NCBI RefSeq assembly: GCF_001278055.1
Contig: NZ_CP010802.1
Coordinates: 1 to 64,000 of the forward strand
DNA length: 64,000 nt
Direction: 5' to 3'
Source of the DNA: Desulfuromonas soudanensis
GTDB lineage: Bacteria > Desulfobacterota > Desulfuromonadia > Desulfuromonadales > WTL
Shown one piece after another: positions 23,057 through 31,422 of this stretch (position 1 is the stretch's first letter; every line of letters begins with the position of its first letter). Below the pieces are notes generated by a model. It was given only the letters and a program-made list of their open reading frames with translations. It made no database searches and was not told the origin of the DNA. Position numbers and translations under genes: made by a program.

Positions 23057-23887
23057 TCAGGGAACAAAGAGGGGGAGGTCCTGGGGGGGGAGGATCCCCC
23101 TGGCCTCGGCGCGGGCGAAGAGGGTCTCCACCGCCCGGATCCCTTCGTCCCCGAGATCGACGGAGAAATGGTTGACGTAGAGAGCGATGTGGCTGTCGAT
23201 CACGGTGTCCGAGAGTTCCTGGGCGTGGGCTTTGATGTAGGCTCTGGCCTCGCCGGGATGGGCCAGGGCGTATTCGACGCTGCGACGCAGGGCCCGGTCG
23301 GCCCTGGCGATCACTTCGGCGCCGAGGGAGCGTCGGGCCAGAATCCCGCCGAGGGGGATCGGAGCTCCCGTCTCCTCTTCCCACCAGGCCCCGAGATCGA
23401 GGATCTCCACCAGCCCTTGGTCGCGGTAGGTAAAGCGCGATTCGTGGATGATGACTCCGGCTTCGACCTCTCCGGAGGACACGGCCTCCATGATCCGGTG
23501 AAAGGGGAGGACGACAAGGTTGTCGAATCCCGATCCGTGCAGCTGCAACAGGAGGTTGGCGGTGGTGAGGAGGCCGGGGATGGCGATCCGCCGGCTGCGG
23601 AGGTCCTCCAGCGCCGCCTCCCTGCGGGCGACGACCAGCGGTCCGCAGCCGCGTCCCAAAGCGCCGCCGCTGTGCAGCAGGGCATAGTCGCGGCGCAGAT
23701 GCCCCAGGGCGTGATAGGACACCTTGGTGAGATCGAGGGCGCCCTGGCGGGCCAGGGAATTGAGTGTCTCCACATCCTCGAGGCGCTCCCGGAAAGAGAG
23801 CCCCTCGGCGGCTATCCGGCCATGAATCAGGGCGTAAAAGATGAAGGTGTCGTTGGGACAGGGGGAATAGCCGAGGGAGAGGGTCAT
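23057..23887 (-). CDS. mqnD: 1,4-dihydroxy-6-naphthoate synthase (futalosine menaquinone pathway)
   Basis: MqnD converts cyclic dehypoxanthine futalosine to 1,4-dihydroxy-6-naphthoate in the alternative menaquinone route. The N-terminal LGYSPCPNDTFIFYAL block is diagnostic of MqnD rather than the related MqnA. Other periplasmic-binding-like motifs include DLTKVSYHALGHL and EAGVIIHESRFTY. The product has 276 residues. Its ATG overlaps the mqnB stop by 4 bp, so the two are translationally coupled. Menaquinone carries electrons in anaerobic respiration. Confidence 0.93.
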   Translation of the reverse strand: MTLSLGYSPCPNDTFIFYALIHGRIAAEGLSFRERLEDVETLNSLARQGALDLTKVSYHALGHLRRDYALLHSGGALGRGCGPLVVARREAALEDLRSRRIAIPGLLTTANLLLQLHGSGFDNLVVLPFHRIMEAVSSGEVEAGVIIHESRFTYRDQGLVEILDLGAWWEEETGAPIPLGGILARRSLGAEVIARADRALRRSVEYALAHPGEARAYIKAHAQELSDTVIDSHIALYVNHFSVDLGDEGIRAVETLFARAEARGILPPQDLPLFVP

Positions 23888-24630
23888 GCCGGGGTGCTCC
23901 TCTTTTCCATCCCTTCGAGGAGTGCCAGGACCCCCCGCTGGGCGATGTCCATTCCCCGGGGGAGATTCCAGCGGGAGAGATCCCGGTCCTCGGCGAGGTT
24001 GGAGATCCCCCGCAGCTCGAGAAAGGGAACGCCGTAAAGAGCGCAGACCTGGGCGACGGCGGCGCCTTCCATGTTTTCGCCGATGCCGCCGGTGCGCCGC
24101 GAAAGTTCACGGGCGGCGGCGTCGGTGCCGGAACAGGTGGATACCGTGACCAGCGCCCCGACGGCCAGCACGCAGCCGGCGTCCCTTGCCGCCCCGGCGA
24201 CCAGCGGGCGGGCCATTTCGAGGAGTCCCCCGGGAACGGGGTAAGAATCGAAATGACGGGTGCCGTTGCGCTGGACGAGGGGAAAGCGGAGGGCGGCCAT
24301 GTTGAGAAAGCCTTCCGGGGCCAGCACCCCCTCGTCGCCGTAGATTTCTTCCGAGGCCAGAGCCAGATCGCCGACGGCCAGGCCGCTTCCCGGGTAGGCG
24401 CCGCCGCAGCCGAAGTTGATCACCAGATCGGGATGGGTCGCCGCGATCAGGGAGGTGGCGGCGGAGGCGGCGTTGGCCTTGCCGACGCCGCTGTGCATCA
24501 GGGAAACGGCATGACCGGCGAGAGTGCCGAGATAGAGATCGCGGCGGCCGCTGTTGCGAACCTCGCAGGGAGCCAGGCGGCAGCGGAGGAGTTCGGTTTC
24601 CTTCGGGACGGCGGCGACCAGGGCGATCAT
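23884..24630 (-). CDS. mqnB: Futalosine hydrolase
   Basis: It is a nucleoside-phosphorylase-fold hydrolase that removes hypoxanthine from futalosine, the step before the cyclic intermediate used by MqnC and MqnD. The 248-residue protein has MHSGVGKANAA, INFGCGGAYPGSGL and the late GENMEGAAVAQVC segment with the catalytic/ribose-binding glutamate region. Close MTA/SAH nucleosidases share this fold, but the coupling to mqnD makes MqnB the better call. mqnA, mqnC and mqnE are not in this window. Confidence 0.9.
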   Translation of the reverse strand: MIALVAAVPKETELLRCRLAPCEVRNSGRRDLYLGTLAGHAVSLMHSGVGKANAASAATSLIAATHPDLVINFGCGGAYPGSGLAVGDLALASEEIYGDEGVLAPEGFLNMAALRFPLVQRNGTRHFDSYPVPGGLLEMARPLVAGAARDAGCVLAVGALVTVSTCSGTDAAARELSRRTGGIGENMEGAAVAQVCALYGVPFLELRGISNLAEDRDLSRWNLPRGMDIAQRGVLALLEGMEKRSTPA

Positions 24631-24691
24631 GACAGAACCTGTGAGACGGCCGTCCCCTGACTTTGAGAGTGTCTGTCCCCTCCGGCCGGCG

Positions 24692-25774
24692 TCAAGGCTG
24701 GTACCACCCCTGACGGATCAGGTCGCGGCGCAGATCGACCCCCTGGTTGGCGACGATCCCCCGGTACCAGAAGAGATCCTCGCGCACCGAAAGTTCCCCC
24801 GGGGGGTCGAGGCGCTTGCGAACGTCGGTGAGGTTTTTGCGGAAATTGCTGTCGGCCGGAGCGATGATGTCGAGAATTTTGTGGCCGAGGGCAGGGGGAA
24901 CCCCCTCGACGGCGAACTGGATCATGTCCCGCAGCTGCAGCCCCTGACGGTAGTCGTAGAGGTCCCCTTCAAAGCCCGCTTCGCATTCCGTGACGAAATC
25001 GTTCCAGTCGAGGAGAAGGCAGCCGAAGTCCTCCTCGGCGAATTCACCGAAGACGGGGTGGGAAAGGAGCCGGTTTTCGATGTCGTCCTGCTCGCTGCGG
25101 GAGAGAAAGAAGGCCAGGTCCTCCTCCACCGGGTACATGTCGAGGGATTCGGTGAGCTCGTGGCAAAAGCTCAGATAGTCGAGGTCGTCATCATTCATGG
25201 CGGCGAAGGGCTCCGGGAGCGATTCCCGGGGGTGGCACTGCAACGAATAGTGATCGTGACCGAAATCGGTGGTGAAGAGGAGATCGGGGCGGTAGGGAAA
25301 TCCCTGGCCGCCGAGGAGATCCATGGTGCGGATGTGGTTGTCGGTGAAAAAGGAGAGGACCTTTTCCTCCGAATAGAAGAGTTCGGCGCCGGCGCGGTTG
25401 TTGGCCAGGCCGAAGCCGACGAAGCCGTCATGAATCAGGCGCGGCAGGTACGGTTTGAGAATCTCGAGGATTTCCGAGGTCGGCATGTAGGGGGAATAAA
25501 AAACGGTCGGTTCCGGCTGGTCGTCCGATTGGGGGTCCGGCTGGTCCTGGTAGTATTCGAGGATAAAGAAGATCTCCTCGGGGAGGGATTCGGCCAGGGC
25601 CCGCAGAAGGGGCTCCACCTTCCCCGCCTCGGGCATGGCGAGGAAACGATAGGAATCGGGAGAATTTTCCAGGGGGGAAAAGGTATATCCCTCCTTCAGA
25701 CGGTGGCCGCGGCGGCGCTGCTCGCTGTGCCACAGGCGGACGCCGAGGGGGAGATCAAAGTTGGTGTTCAGCAA
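24692..25774 (-). CDS. Conserved hypothetical protein, acidic, 360 aa
   Basis: I do not recognise a family. The TTG at 25774 is preceded by AGGAGG (rc of 25783-25788) with 8-nt spacing, giving the start MLNTNFDLPLGVRLWHSEQ; a longer frame reaching 25927 runs through the promoter and is unlikely. The protein is rich in acidic and aromatic residues (ILEYYQDQPDPQSDD, TTDFGHDHYSLQCHPRE, MNDDDLDYLSFCHE), with no signal peptide, membrane helix or nucleotide-binding loop. Its promoter is divergent from the XRE-cupin regulator, which could control it. Confidence 0.75.
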   Translation of the reverse strand: MLNTNFDLPLGVRLWHSEQRRRGHRLKEGYTFSPLENSPDSYRFLAMPEAGKVEPLLRALAESLPEEIFFILEYYQDQPDPQSDDQPEPTVFYSPYMPTSEILEILKPYLPRLIHDGFVGFGLANNRAGAELFYSEEKVLSFFTDNHIRTMDLLGGQGFPYRPDLLFTTDFGHDHYSLQCHPRESLPEPFAAMNDDDLDYLSFCHELTESLDMYPVEEDLAFFLSRSEQDDIENRLLSHPVFGEFAEEDFGCLLLDWNDFVTECEAGFEGDLYDYRQGLQLRDMIQFAVEGVPPALGHKILDIIAPADSNFRKNLTDVRKRLDPPGELSVREDLFWYRGIVANQGVDLRRDLIRQGWYQP

Positions 25775-25858
25775 AAAGGGAGCCTCCTGAAAGGAGTTGA
25801 CATGGGTGCATGGGAAGGTTGAAATAACAATACGGCCGCCGGGGGCCGCACAGGTCTG

Positions 25859-25887
25859 AACATAGTGGATTTGCGCGAAAAAGTCAA
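25859..25887 (-). promoter_or_regulatory. Promoter of the 360-aa hypothetical gene
   Basis: Read on the minus strand: -35 TTGACT (25887-25882), 17-bp spacer, -10 TATGTT (25864-25859). It gives a leader of roughly 75-80 nt before the TTG start. Confidence 0.65.
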
Positions 25888-25996
25888 TATGCGCCGGGTT
25901 CGCCGGGCAAGGGGAGCGACGGCGCAAAAAGCGCGGCCAATTTCCCCGGTGCAGACCTTTTTCCGGCCGCTGCCGGGTTTATTTTCAGTAAATGTT

Positions 25997-26082
25997 TTTA
26001 CCCGGGGTAAATGATTTTGTTGACAATTTCAGCTATTTCGGCTATATCGGCATGAAATAAAACTGTTTTCTATTAAATAGAA
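25997..26082 (+). promoter_or_regulatory. Promoter and three palindromes upstream of the XRE-cupin gene
   Basis: A perfect 15-bp palindrome TTTACCCGGGGTAAA is at 25997-26011. The promoter follows: TTGACA 26020-26025, 17 bp, TATATC 26043-26048. Downstream are AAAACTGTTTT at 26059-26069 and TTCTATTAAATAGAA (perfect, 15 bp) at 26068-26082, ending just before the RBS. Palindromes on both sides of a promoter suggest autoregulation or control by a second factor. The first shares TTTACCC-N4-TAAA with the carboxylase upstream region. Confidence 0.65.
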
Positions 26083-26096
26083 CAAGGCAGGCGGCT

Positions 26097-26657
26097 ATGG
26101 AATTCAACATCGGTGTAAAGATCAAGGCCTTGCGCAAGGCCCGCAAACTGACGTTACAGGACGTGGCCCGGGAAACCGGCTTCTCCCCTGCCCTGATCTC
26201 CCAGATCGAGAACAACAACGTCTCCCCCCCCATCGCCACCCTCTCCAAAATTGCCCGCTTTTTCAACGTCAAGGTCGGGCACTTTTTCGAGGAGGAGGAG
26301 GAGGAGCGCAAATACGAAGTCGTCAAGCGCGGGGAGCGGCGGGTCGTCAGCCGCGTCATCTCCAAGGCGGGGACGGGGCACGGCTACACCTATGAAGCCC
26401 TCTCCTTCCGCAAGCGCAACAAGAAGATGGAACCGTTTCTGCTCACCGTCTCCGAGCGGGCCGGCGAGGAGACCCTCTACAACCATGAGGGGGAGGAGTT
26501 CCTGCTGATCATCAAGGGGAAGGCCGAGGTGATCCTCGAGGATGAGCGGCTCCTTCTCGAAGAGGGGGACGCCATCTATTTCGATGCCACCCTCAAACAC
26601 CGCCTCCTGTCCTACGACGGAAGCGAGGTGCAGGTCCTCGCCGTCGTCACCCGCTGA
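26097..26657 (+). CDS. XRE-family transcriptional regulator with C-terminal cupin domain
   Basis: Residues 1-65 form a helix-turn-helix domain (IKALRKARKLTLQDVARETGF then ALISQIENN). A charged linker FFEEEEEERK follows, then a cupin-2 ligand-binding domain (about 115-180: YNHEGEEFLLIIKGKAEVILEDE). Such proteins are soluble repressors or activators that sense a small molecule in the cupin. It sits between the two halves of the propionyl-CoA pathway genes and has palindromes around its promoter, so it is a candidate regulator of that pathway. The ligand cannot be read from sequence. Confidence 0.9.
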   Translation: MEFNIGVKIKALRKARKLTLQDVARETGFSPALISQIENNNVSPPIATLSKIARFFNVKVGHFFEEEEEERKYEVVKRGERRVVSRVISKAGTGHGYTYEALSFRKRNKKMEPFLLTVSERAGEETLYNHEGEEFLLIIKGKAEVILEDERLLLEEGDAIYFDATLKHRLLSYDGSEVQVLAVVTR

Positions 26658-26676
26658 CAATTGACCTAAACCTCTC

Positions 26677-26777
26677 CAACGCAGAGATCGCAGAGAAAAG
26701 CTTCAGAGAACGCAGAGAGGTCAAACCCGAAATCTCACTTCTTTTCTCTGCGGTTTTCCTCTGCGATCTCTGCGTTG
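26677..26777. repeat. Intergenic inverted repeat, CGCAGAG family, copy 1
   Basis: CAACGCAGAGATCGCAGAG at 26677-26695 is perfectly inverted at 26759-26777 (19-bp arms, 63-bp loop containing further CGCAGAG units). A T-rich run follows, so the structure could act as a terminator for the regulator gene. Related elements occur at 40771-40946 and 49399-49506. Confidence 0.75.
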
Positions 26778-26861
26778 TAATTATTTTTTCTTACGGGATC
26801 CCGTGCCGCTCCAGGGGCACGTCGGGTCGAATCTCGAATCTCGGCTATGAGGATGGAAATC

Positions 26862-29006
26862 ATGGGAAAATTCGAAAAAAAATCCCTTGCGGATTGGCAG
26901 GCCAAGGCCGCCAAGGAAATCAAGGCCGGCGACGTTTCCGGCCTGACGTGGAACACTGCCGAAGGGATCAATGTCAAGCCCCTCTACACAAAGGCCGACG
27001 TCGAAAACCTGGAGACGGCCGACACCCTCCCCGGCATCGCCCCCTTCGTGCGCGGGCCGATGGCCTCCATGTACGCCGGCCGTCCCTGGACCGTGCGCCA
27101 GTACGCCGGCTTCTCCACCGCCGAGGAGTCCAACGCCTTCTACAAGCGCAATCTCGCCGCCGGCCAGCAGGGGCTCTCCGTCGCCTTTGACCTCGCCACC
27201 CACCGCGGCTACGATTCGGACCATCCGCGGGTCGTCGGCGACGTCGGCAAGGCCGGGGTCGCCATCGACTCGATCCTCGACATGAAGATCCTCTTCGACT
27301 CCATCCCCCTCGACAAGGTCTCCGTATCCATGACCATGAACGGCGCCGTCCTGCCGATTCTCGCCATGTATATCGTCGCCGCCGAGGAACAGGGGGTCTC
27401 CCGGGAACTCCTCGCCGGGACGATCCAGAACGACATCCTCAAGGAGTTCATGGTCCGCAACACCTACATCTACCCCCCGGCGCCGTCCATGCGCATCATC
27501 TCCGACATCATCGAGTACACCAGCCAGGAGATGCCGCGCTTCAATTCCATTTCCATCTCCGGCTACCACATCCAGGAGGCCGGGGCCAACAACGCCCTCG
27601 AACTCGCCTTCACCCTCGCCGACGGCCTCGAGTACGTGCGCGCCGCCATCGCCAAGGGGCTCGACATCGATGCCTTCGCTCCGCGCCTCTCCTTCTTCTT
27701 CGCCATCGGCATGAACTTTTTCATGGAGGCCTCCAAGCTCCGCGCCGCCCGCTATCTGTGGACGAAGATGATGAGTCAGTTCAACCCGAAAAACGACAAA
27801 TCGCTGATGCTGCGCACCCACTGCCAGACCTCGGGATGGAGTCTCACCGAGCAGGACCCCTACAACAACGTGGTGCGCACCACCATCGAGGCGATGGCCG
27901 CGGTTCTCGGCGGCACCCAGTCGCTGCATACCAACGCCCTCGACGAGGCGATCGCCCTCCCCTCCGAACAGTCGGCGCGCATCGCCCGCAACACCCAGCT
28001 CATCATCCAGGAGGAATCGGGGATCACCAACGTCGTCGATCCCCTCGGCGGCTCCTATTATGTCGAGGCGCTCACCGCCGCCCTCATCGACGAGGCGCAG
28101 AAGATCCTCGACGAGATCGAGGGGCTCGGAGGCATGACCAAGGCGATCGAAACGGGGATGCCGAAGCTGCGCATCGAGGAGTCGGCGGCCAAGAAGCAGG
28201 CGGCCATCGACTCTGGACGCGACGTCATCGTCGGCGTCAACAAATACCAGCTCGCCAAGGAAGACCCCATCGAGGTTCTCGACATCGACAACACCGCCGT
28301 GCGCCTGTCGCAGATCGAGCGCCTCAAAAAGCTGCGTGCCGGGCGGGACGAGGCTGCCTGCCGTCAAGCCCTTGCCGACCTCACCGCCGCCTGCCAAAAT
28401 AAGGACGGCAACCTCCTTGCTCTCACCGTCGAGGCCGCCCGCCGGCGCGCCTCCGTCGGCGAGATCTCCGACGCCATGGAGAAGGTCTTCGGGCGCCATC
28501 GCGCCGAAATCAAACTCGTATCGGGAGCCTACGGATCCGTGGTCGCAGACGATAAAGACTTTGCCGCAGTCAAGAAGCGCATCGACGACTTCGCCGCCAA
28601 GGAAGGGCGCCGTCCGCGCATCCTCGTCGCCAAGATGGGTCAGGACGGCCACGACCGCGGCGCCAAGGTCGTCGCCACCGCCTACGCCGACGCCGGCTTC
28701 GACGTCGATATGGGCCCCCTCTTCCAGACCCCCGAAGAAGCGGCGAGGATGGCCGTCGAAAACGACGTCCACGTCGTCGGCGTCTCCAGTCTCGCCGCCG
28801 GGCACAAGACCCTCGTCCCCCAGCTCGCCGCCGAACTCAAAAAGCTCGGCGCCGACGACATCGTCATCGTCTGCGGCGGCGTCATCCCCCGGCAGGATTA
28901 CGACGAACTCTACAAGGCCGGCGCCGCCCGCATCTTCGGCCCCGGCACCCCGATCATCAAATCGGCGACCGAGACTCTCGATGCGATTGAGGAGAAGCGG
29001 AAGTAG
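26862..29006 (+). CDS. Methylmalonyl-CoA mutase (single-chain, B12-dependent)
   Basis: It isomerises (R)-methylmalonyl-CoA and succinyl-CoA using adenosylcobalamin. The 714-residue chain has the substrate-binding barrel ([51 protein letters not shown]) and a C-terminal cobalamin domain. The lower axial ligand is H597 in [11 protein letters not shown] 26862 is preceded by GAGG with 9-nt spacing; in-frame ATGs at 26847 and 26853 lack this. A fused homodimer-type subunit is implied, as no separate small subunit is seen. meaB and the epimerase gene follow. Confidence 0.96.
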   Translation: MGKFEKKSLADWQAKAAKEIKAGDVSGLTWNTAEGINVKPLYTKADVENLETADTLPGIAPFVRGPMASMYAGRPWTVRQYAGFSTAEESNAFYKRNLAAGQQGLSVAFDLATHRGYDSDHPRVVGDVGKAGVAIDSILDMKILFDSIPLDKVSVSMTMNGAVLPILAMYIVAAEEQGVSRELLAGTIQNDILKEFMVRNTYIYPPAPSMRIISDIIEYTSQEMPRFNSISISGYHIQEAGANNALELAFTLADGLEYVRAAIAKGLDIDAFAPRLSFFFAIGMNFFMEASKLRAARYLWTKMMSQFNPKNDKSLMLRTHCQTSGWSLTEQDPYNNVVRTTIEAMAAVLGGTQSLHTNALDEAIALPSEQSARIARNTQLIIQEESGITNVVDPLGGSYYVEALTAALIDEAQKILDEIEGLGGMTKAIETGMPKLRIEESAAKKQAAIDSGRDVIVGVNKYQLAKEDPIEVLDIDNTAVRLSQIERLKKLRAGRDEAACRQALADLTAACQNKDGNLLALTVEAARRRASVGEISDAMEKVFGRHRAEIKLVSGAYGSVVADDKDFAAVKKRIDDFAAKEGRRPRILVAKMGQDGHDRGAKVVATAYADAGFDVDMGPLFQTPEEAARMAVENDVHVVGVSSLAAGHKTLVPQLAAELKKLGADDIVIVCGGVIPRQDYDELYKAGAARIFGPGTPIIKSATETLDAIEEKRK

Positions 29007-29013
29007 GTCAGGG

Positions 29014-29146
29014 AAAACAGAATACAGAATACAGAATATAGAAGAAAAACTGCGGAAGGCAGAATATAGAATACAGAATGTAGAATATAGAAGAAGTGCC
29101 GGTGCGAATGCCTTGCCCCATTCTGTTTTCTGTATTCTACATTCTG
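29014..29146. repeat. Heptamer repeat array R1 (AYAGAAT units in both orientations)
   Basis: A tandem array of 7-bp units such as ACAGAAT and ATAGAAT (29017-29043 and 29060-29093) is followed by a reverse-complement array (ATTCTGT, TTTCTGT, ATTCTAC) at 29119-29146, so a hairpin can form. It fills the gap between the mutase gene and meaB. Confidence 0.85.
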
Positions 29147-29170
29147 AGCCCCTCTTCAAAGGTTCTCCCA

Positions 29171-30148
29171 TTGATTAAACTCCACGAAATTGCCGAAGGG
29201 GTGAAACAGGGGAAGATCCGCGCCCTGGCCAAGGCCATTACCCTCATTGAAAGCCGCAACCTCGACCATTCGGTGGCTGCCACCACCCTGCTCGACGAAC
29301 TCCTCCCCGCCTCGGGAAACGCCATCCGCCTCGGCATCTCCGGGGTGCCCGGCGCCGGAAAGAGCACCTTCATCGAATCCCTCGGCCTCCTCCTCACCGG
29401 GGAGGGGCACCGGGTGGCGGTTCTCGCCGTCGACCCCTCCTCCCAGATCTCGGGAGGAAGCATCCTCGGCGACAAGACCCGCATGGAACTCCTCGCCCGC
29501 GATCCCAACGCCTTCATCCGTCCTTCCCCTTCCGGCGATACCCTCGGCGGCGTCGCTCGCAAGACCCGCGAGACGATGCTCCTCTGCGAGGCCGCCGGCT
29601 ACGACGTCATCATCGTCGAGACCGTCGGCGTCGGCCAGTCGGAAATCACCGTCGCCTCCATGGTCGACTTCTTTTTGCTGCTGCAGATCCCCGGGGCCGG
29701 GGACGAGCTGCAGGGGATCAAGAAGGGGGTCATGGAGATAGCCGACGCCATCCTCATCAACAAGGCCGAAGGGGACAACCGCCCCCGGGCCGAACTCGCC
29801 CGCGCCCAGTACGTCAACGCCCTCCATCTGCTCAAGCCCAGAAGTTCCCATTGGACCGTCCCCGCCCTCCTCTGCAGCGCCCTGCAGCAGGAAGGGATCG
29901 CCGAAGTCTGGGCGACGGTCCTTGCATACCGCCAGGCGATGGCGACAAGCGGCGAGTTCGACCGCAAGCGCCGCCAGCAGGCCACCGCCTGGATGTGGAC
30001 CCTGGTCATGGATGATCTCAAGGATCTCTTCCTCCGCGACCGCAACGTCGAAGCCCTCCTCGGTCCGGTGCAGGAAGCCGTCGCCGGCGGGATCACCACA
30101 CCGAGCGCGGCGGCGAGGCGGTTGCTTGAGGCATTCAAGAGGCATTGA
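29171..30148 (+). CDS. meaB: MeaB/ArgK-type G-protein chaperone of methylmalonyl-CoA mutase
   Basis: This G3E-family GTPase gates cofactor loading and protects the mutase from inactivation. The P-loop GVPGAGKST starts at residue 58. Further blocks are [36 protein letters not shown] and [10 protein letters not shown], with the base-recognition motif NKAEGD in place of NKAD. I chose the TTG at 29171 (AAAGG 8 nt upstream), giving 325 residues with the start [21 protein letters not shown]. The longer frame from 29096 would be translated from repeat DNA. The C-terminal dimerisation helix is present. Confidence 0.94.
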   Translation: MIKLHEIAEGVKQGKIRALAKAITLIESRNLDHSVAATTLLDELLPASGNAIRLGISGVPGAGKSTFIESLGLLLTGEGHRVAVLAVDPSSQISGGSILGDKTRMELLARDPNAFIRPSPSGDTLGGVARKTRETMLLCEAAGYDVIIVETVGVGQSEITVASMVDFFLLLQIPGAGDELQGIKKGVMEIADAILINKAEGDNRPRAELARAQYVNALHLLKPRSSHWTVPALLCSALQQEGIAEVWATVLAYRQAMATSGEFDRKRRQQATAWMWTLVMDDLKDLFLRDRNVEALLGPVQEAVAGGITTPSAAARRLLEAFKRH

Positions 30149-30151
30149 AGA

Positions 30152-30190
30152 GGGCAGAAATTAGAATACAGAACACAGAATATAGAAGGA
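30152..30190. repeat. Heptamer repeat array R2
   Basis: Five 7-bp units related to AYAGAAT (gcagaaa, ttagaat, acagaac, acagaat, atagaag), starting just after the meaB stop and ending before the four-helix-bundle gene. Confidence 0.75.
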
Positions 30191-30224
30191 AGAAGACCCT
30201 TTATTAAGACGGTTGGGGGGGAGT

Positions 30225-30593
30225 GTGAGAGAGGGTGCGAAAAATTTTCAGGACTTGCTTGTGTGGCAGAAGGCCCATCGTTTTGTGTTGGAGGTTTACA
30301 AATACACCTCAACATTTCCCAAAGCTGAAGTTTATGGACTGACTTCTCAGTTTCGCCGGTCGGCCGTATCTGTCCCGGCGAATATCGCCGAAGGGTTCAA
30401 AAAAAGAGGCAAGCCCGACAAAGCCAGGTTTCTGAATATCGCTCAGGGCTCGCTGGAAGAGTCGCGCTATTATCTGATCCTCTCCCAGGATCTCGATTAC
30501 GGCGACACCACAGAGCTCAGATCCATGCTGGAAGAAATCGGCAAGATGTTGAGAAGTTATGCTGATGCCATTCTGAATTCTTGTCACAGATAA
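30225..30593 (+). CDS. Four-helix-bundle protein of the S23 / 23S rRNA intervening-sequence family
   Basis: The product carries the family hallmarks: FQDLLVWQKAHRFVLEVY, YGLTSQFRRSAVSVPANIAEG, and FLNIAQGSLEESRYYL. Members are small bundles first seen in intervening sequences of 23S rRNA genes and found as orphans in many environmental bacteria; biochemical function is unclear. GTG 30225 gives 122 residues; TTG 30213 is an alternative and neither has an ideal RBS. It is inserted between meaB and the epimerase gene with heptamer repeat arrays on both sides, which suggests a recently arrived element. Confidence 0.85.
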   Translation: MREGAKNFQDLLVWQKAHRFVLEVYKYTSTFPKAEVYGLTSQFRRSAVSVPANIAEGFKKRGKPDKARFLNIAQGSLEESRYYLILSQDLDYGDTTELRSMLEEIGKMLRSYADAILNSCHR

Positions 30594-30764
30594 CGGAATA
30601 CAGAATATAGAATATAGAATATAGAAGGACAAGCTATTCGCAAGGGCGGTTTACCTTCTGTATTCTACATTCTGTTCTCAAAAAGAATATAGAAGGACAA
30701 ACCCCTCGCAACGGCCTTTTACCTTCTATATTCTACATTCTGTGTTCTATATTCTGCTTTCAAA
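30594..30764. repeat. Heptamer repeat array R3 with a tandem duplicated hairpin
   Basis: Heptamers ACAGAAT/ATAGAAT run from 30597. Two similar hairpin units of about 65 nt follow. In each, AGAATATAGAAGG faces a reverse-complement block such as CCTTCTATATTCT, with closely related spacers (GACAA...CTCGCAA-type then a TTTACC-like edge). The array ends a few bases before the RBS of the epimerase gene. Confidence 0.85.
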
Positions 30765-30775
30765 GGAGTTTCCCC

Positions 30776-31183
30776 TTGCCCAAAAAAATCAACCACATCG
30801 GCATCGCCGTGCGCAGCATCGCCGAAGCCACTCCCCTCTATCGCGACGTCCTCGGCATGACCTTCGAGGGGACCGAAGAGGTCGCCGAGCAGAAGGTCCG
30901 GGTCGCTTTTTTCGCCATTGGCGACAGCCGCATCGAGCTCCTCGAGCCGACGTCCGACGATTCGCCGGTGGCCCGGTTTCTTGAGAAGAACGGCCAGGGG
31001 GTGCATCACATCGCCTACGAGGTCGACGACCTGCAACGGGCCCTCGAGGAGCTCAAGAAACAGAACGTGCGCCTTATCGACGAGACCCCCCGCCGCGGTG
31101 CGCACGGCACGGCCATCGCCTTTCTTCACCCCAGGGGGACCGGCGGTGTTCTCACCGAACTCTGCCAGAGCGCTGCACACTGA
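30776..31183 (+). CDS. mce: Methylmalonyl-CoA epimerase
   Basis: It interconverts (S)- and (R)-methylmalonyl-CoA, linking the carboxylase product to the mutase substrate. The 135-residue glyoxalase/VOC fold has paired beta-alpha-beta units with probable metal ligands in INHIGIAV, GVHHIAYEV and GVLTELCQ. The start is a TTG behind AAAGGAG with 8-9 nt spacing. It completes the propionyl-CoA to succinyl-CoA set. It was probably contiguous with mcm and meaB before repeats and the four-helix-bundle gene intervened. Confidence 0.94.
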   Translation: MPKKINHIGIAVRSIAEATPLYRDVLGMTFEGTEEVAEQKVRVAFFAIGDSRIELLEPTSDDSPVARFLEKNGQGVHHIAYEVDDLQRALEELKKQNVRLIDETPRRGAHGTAIAFLHPRGTGGVLTELCQSAAH

Positions 31184-31280
31184 AAATTTACCGGAAGCTC
31201 ACGAGAGGCTCATAAATAACCGCTATTTATCCCTCGTCGGCAGCGGCCAAGCGTCTGATTAAAATGCCGTTTTTTTTATC

Positions 31281-31328
31281 TTGACATCGTGTTCTAAAAT
31301 TCTATACTGATCTCGAAAATTATAGAAC
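31281..31328 (+). promoter_or_regulatory. Promoter of the TlpA-like gene with overlapping dyad
   Basis: TTGACA 31281-31286, 16-bp spacer, TATACT 31303-31308. The dyad GTTCTAAAATT (31291-31301) and AATTATAGAAC (31318-31328) matches at 10 of 11 positions and straddles the -10, as a repressor operator might. Confidence 0.65.
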
Positions 31329-31422
31329 ATGGGCGGTTCCCCGCGTCCTTGACGCAGGCGGCAAGATTGTTAAACTGAAGCGGTCAGAGCGAAGAAGTTT
31401 GAACTCTTTCCGGAGCGTTGCC

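Noticed and set aside
29096-29170. N-terminal extension of MeaB
   Set aside because: It translates heptamer repeat DNA; the TTG at 29171 has an RBS and gives the family length.
29014-30764. A CRISPR array
   Set aside because: The heptamer units are contiguous and degenerate, with no regular 28-37 nt repeats, unique spacers or cas genes.
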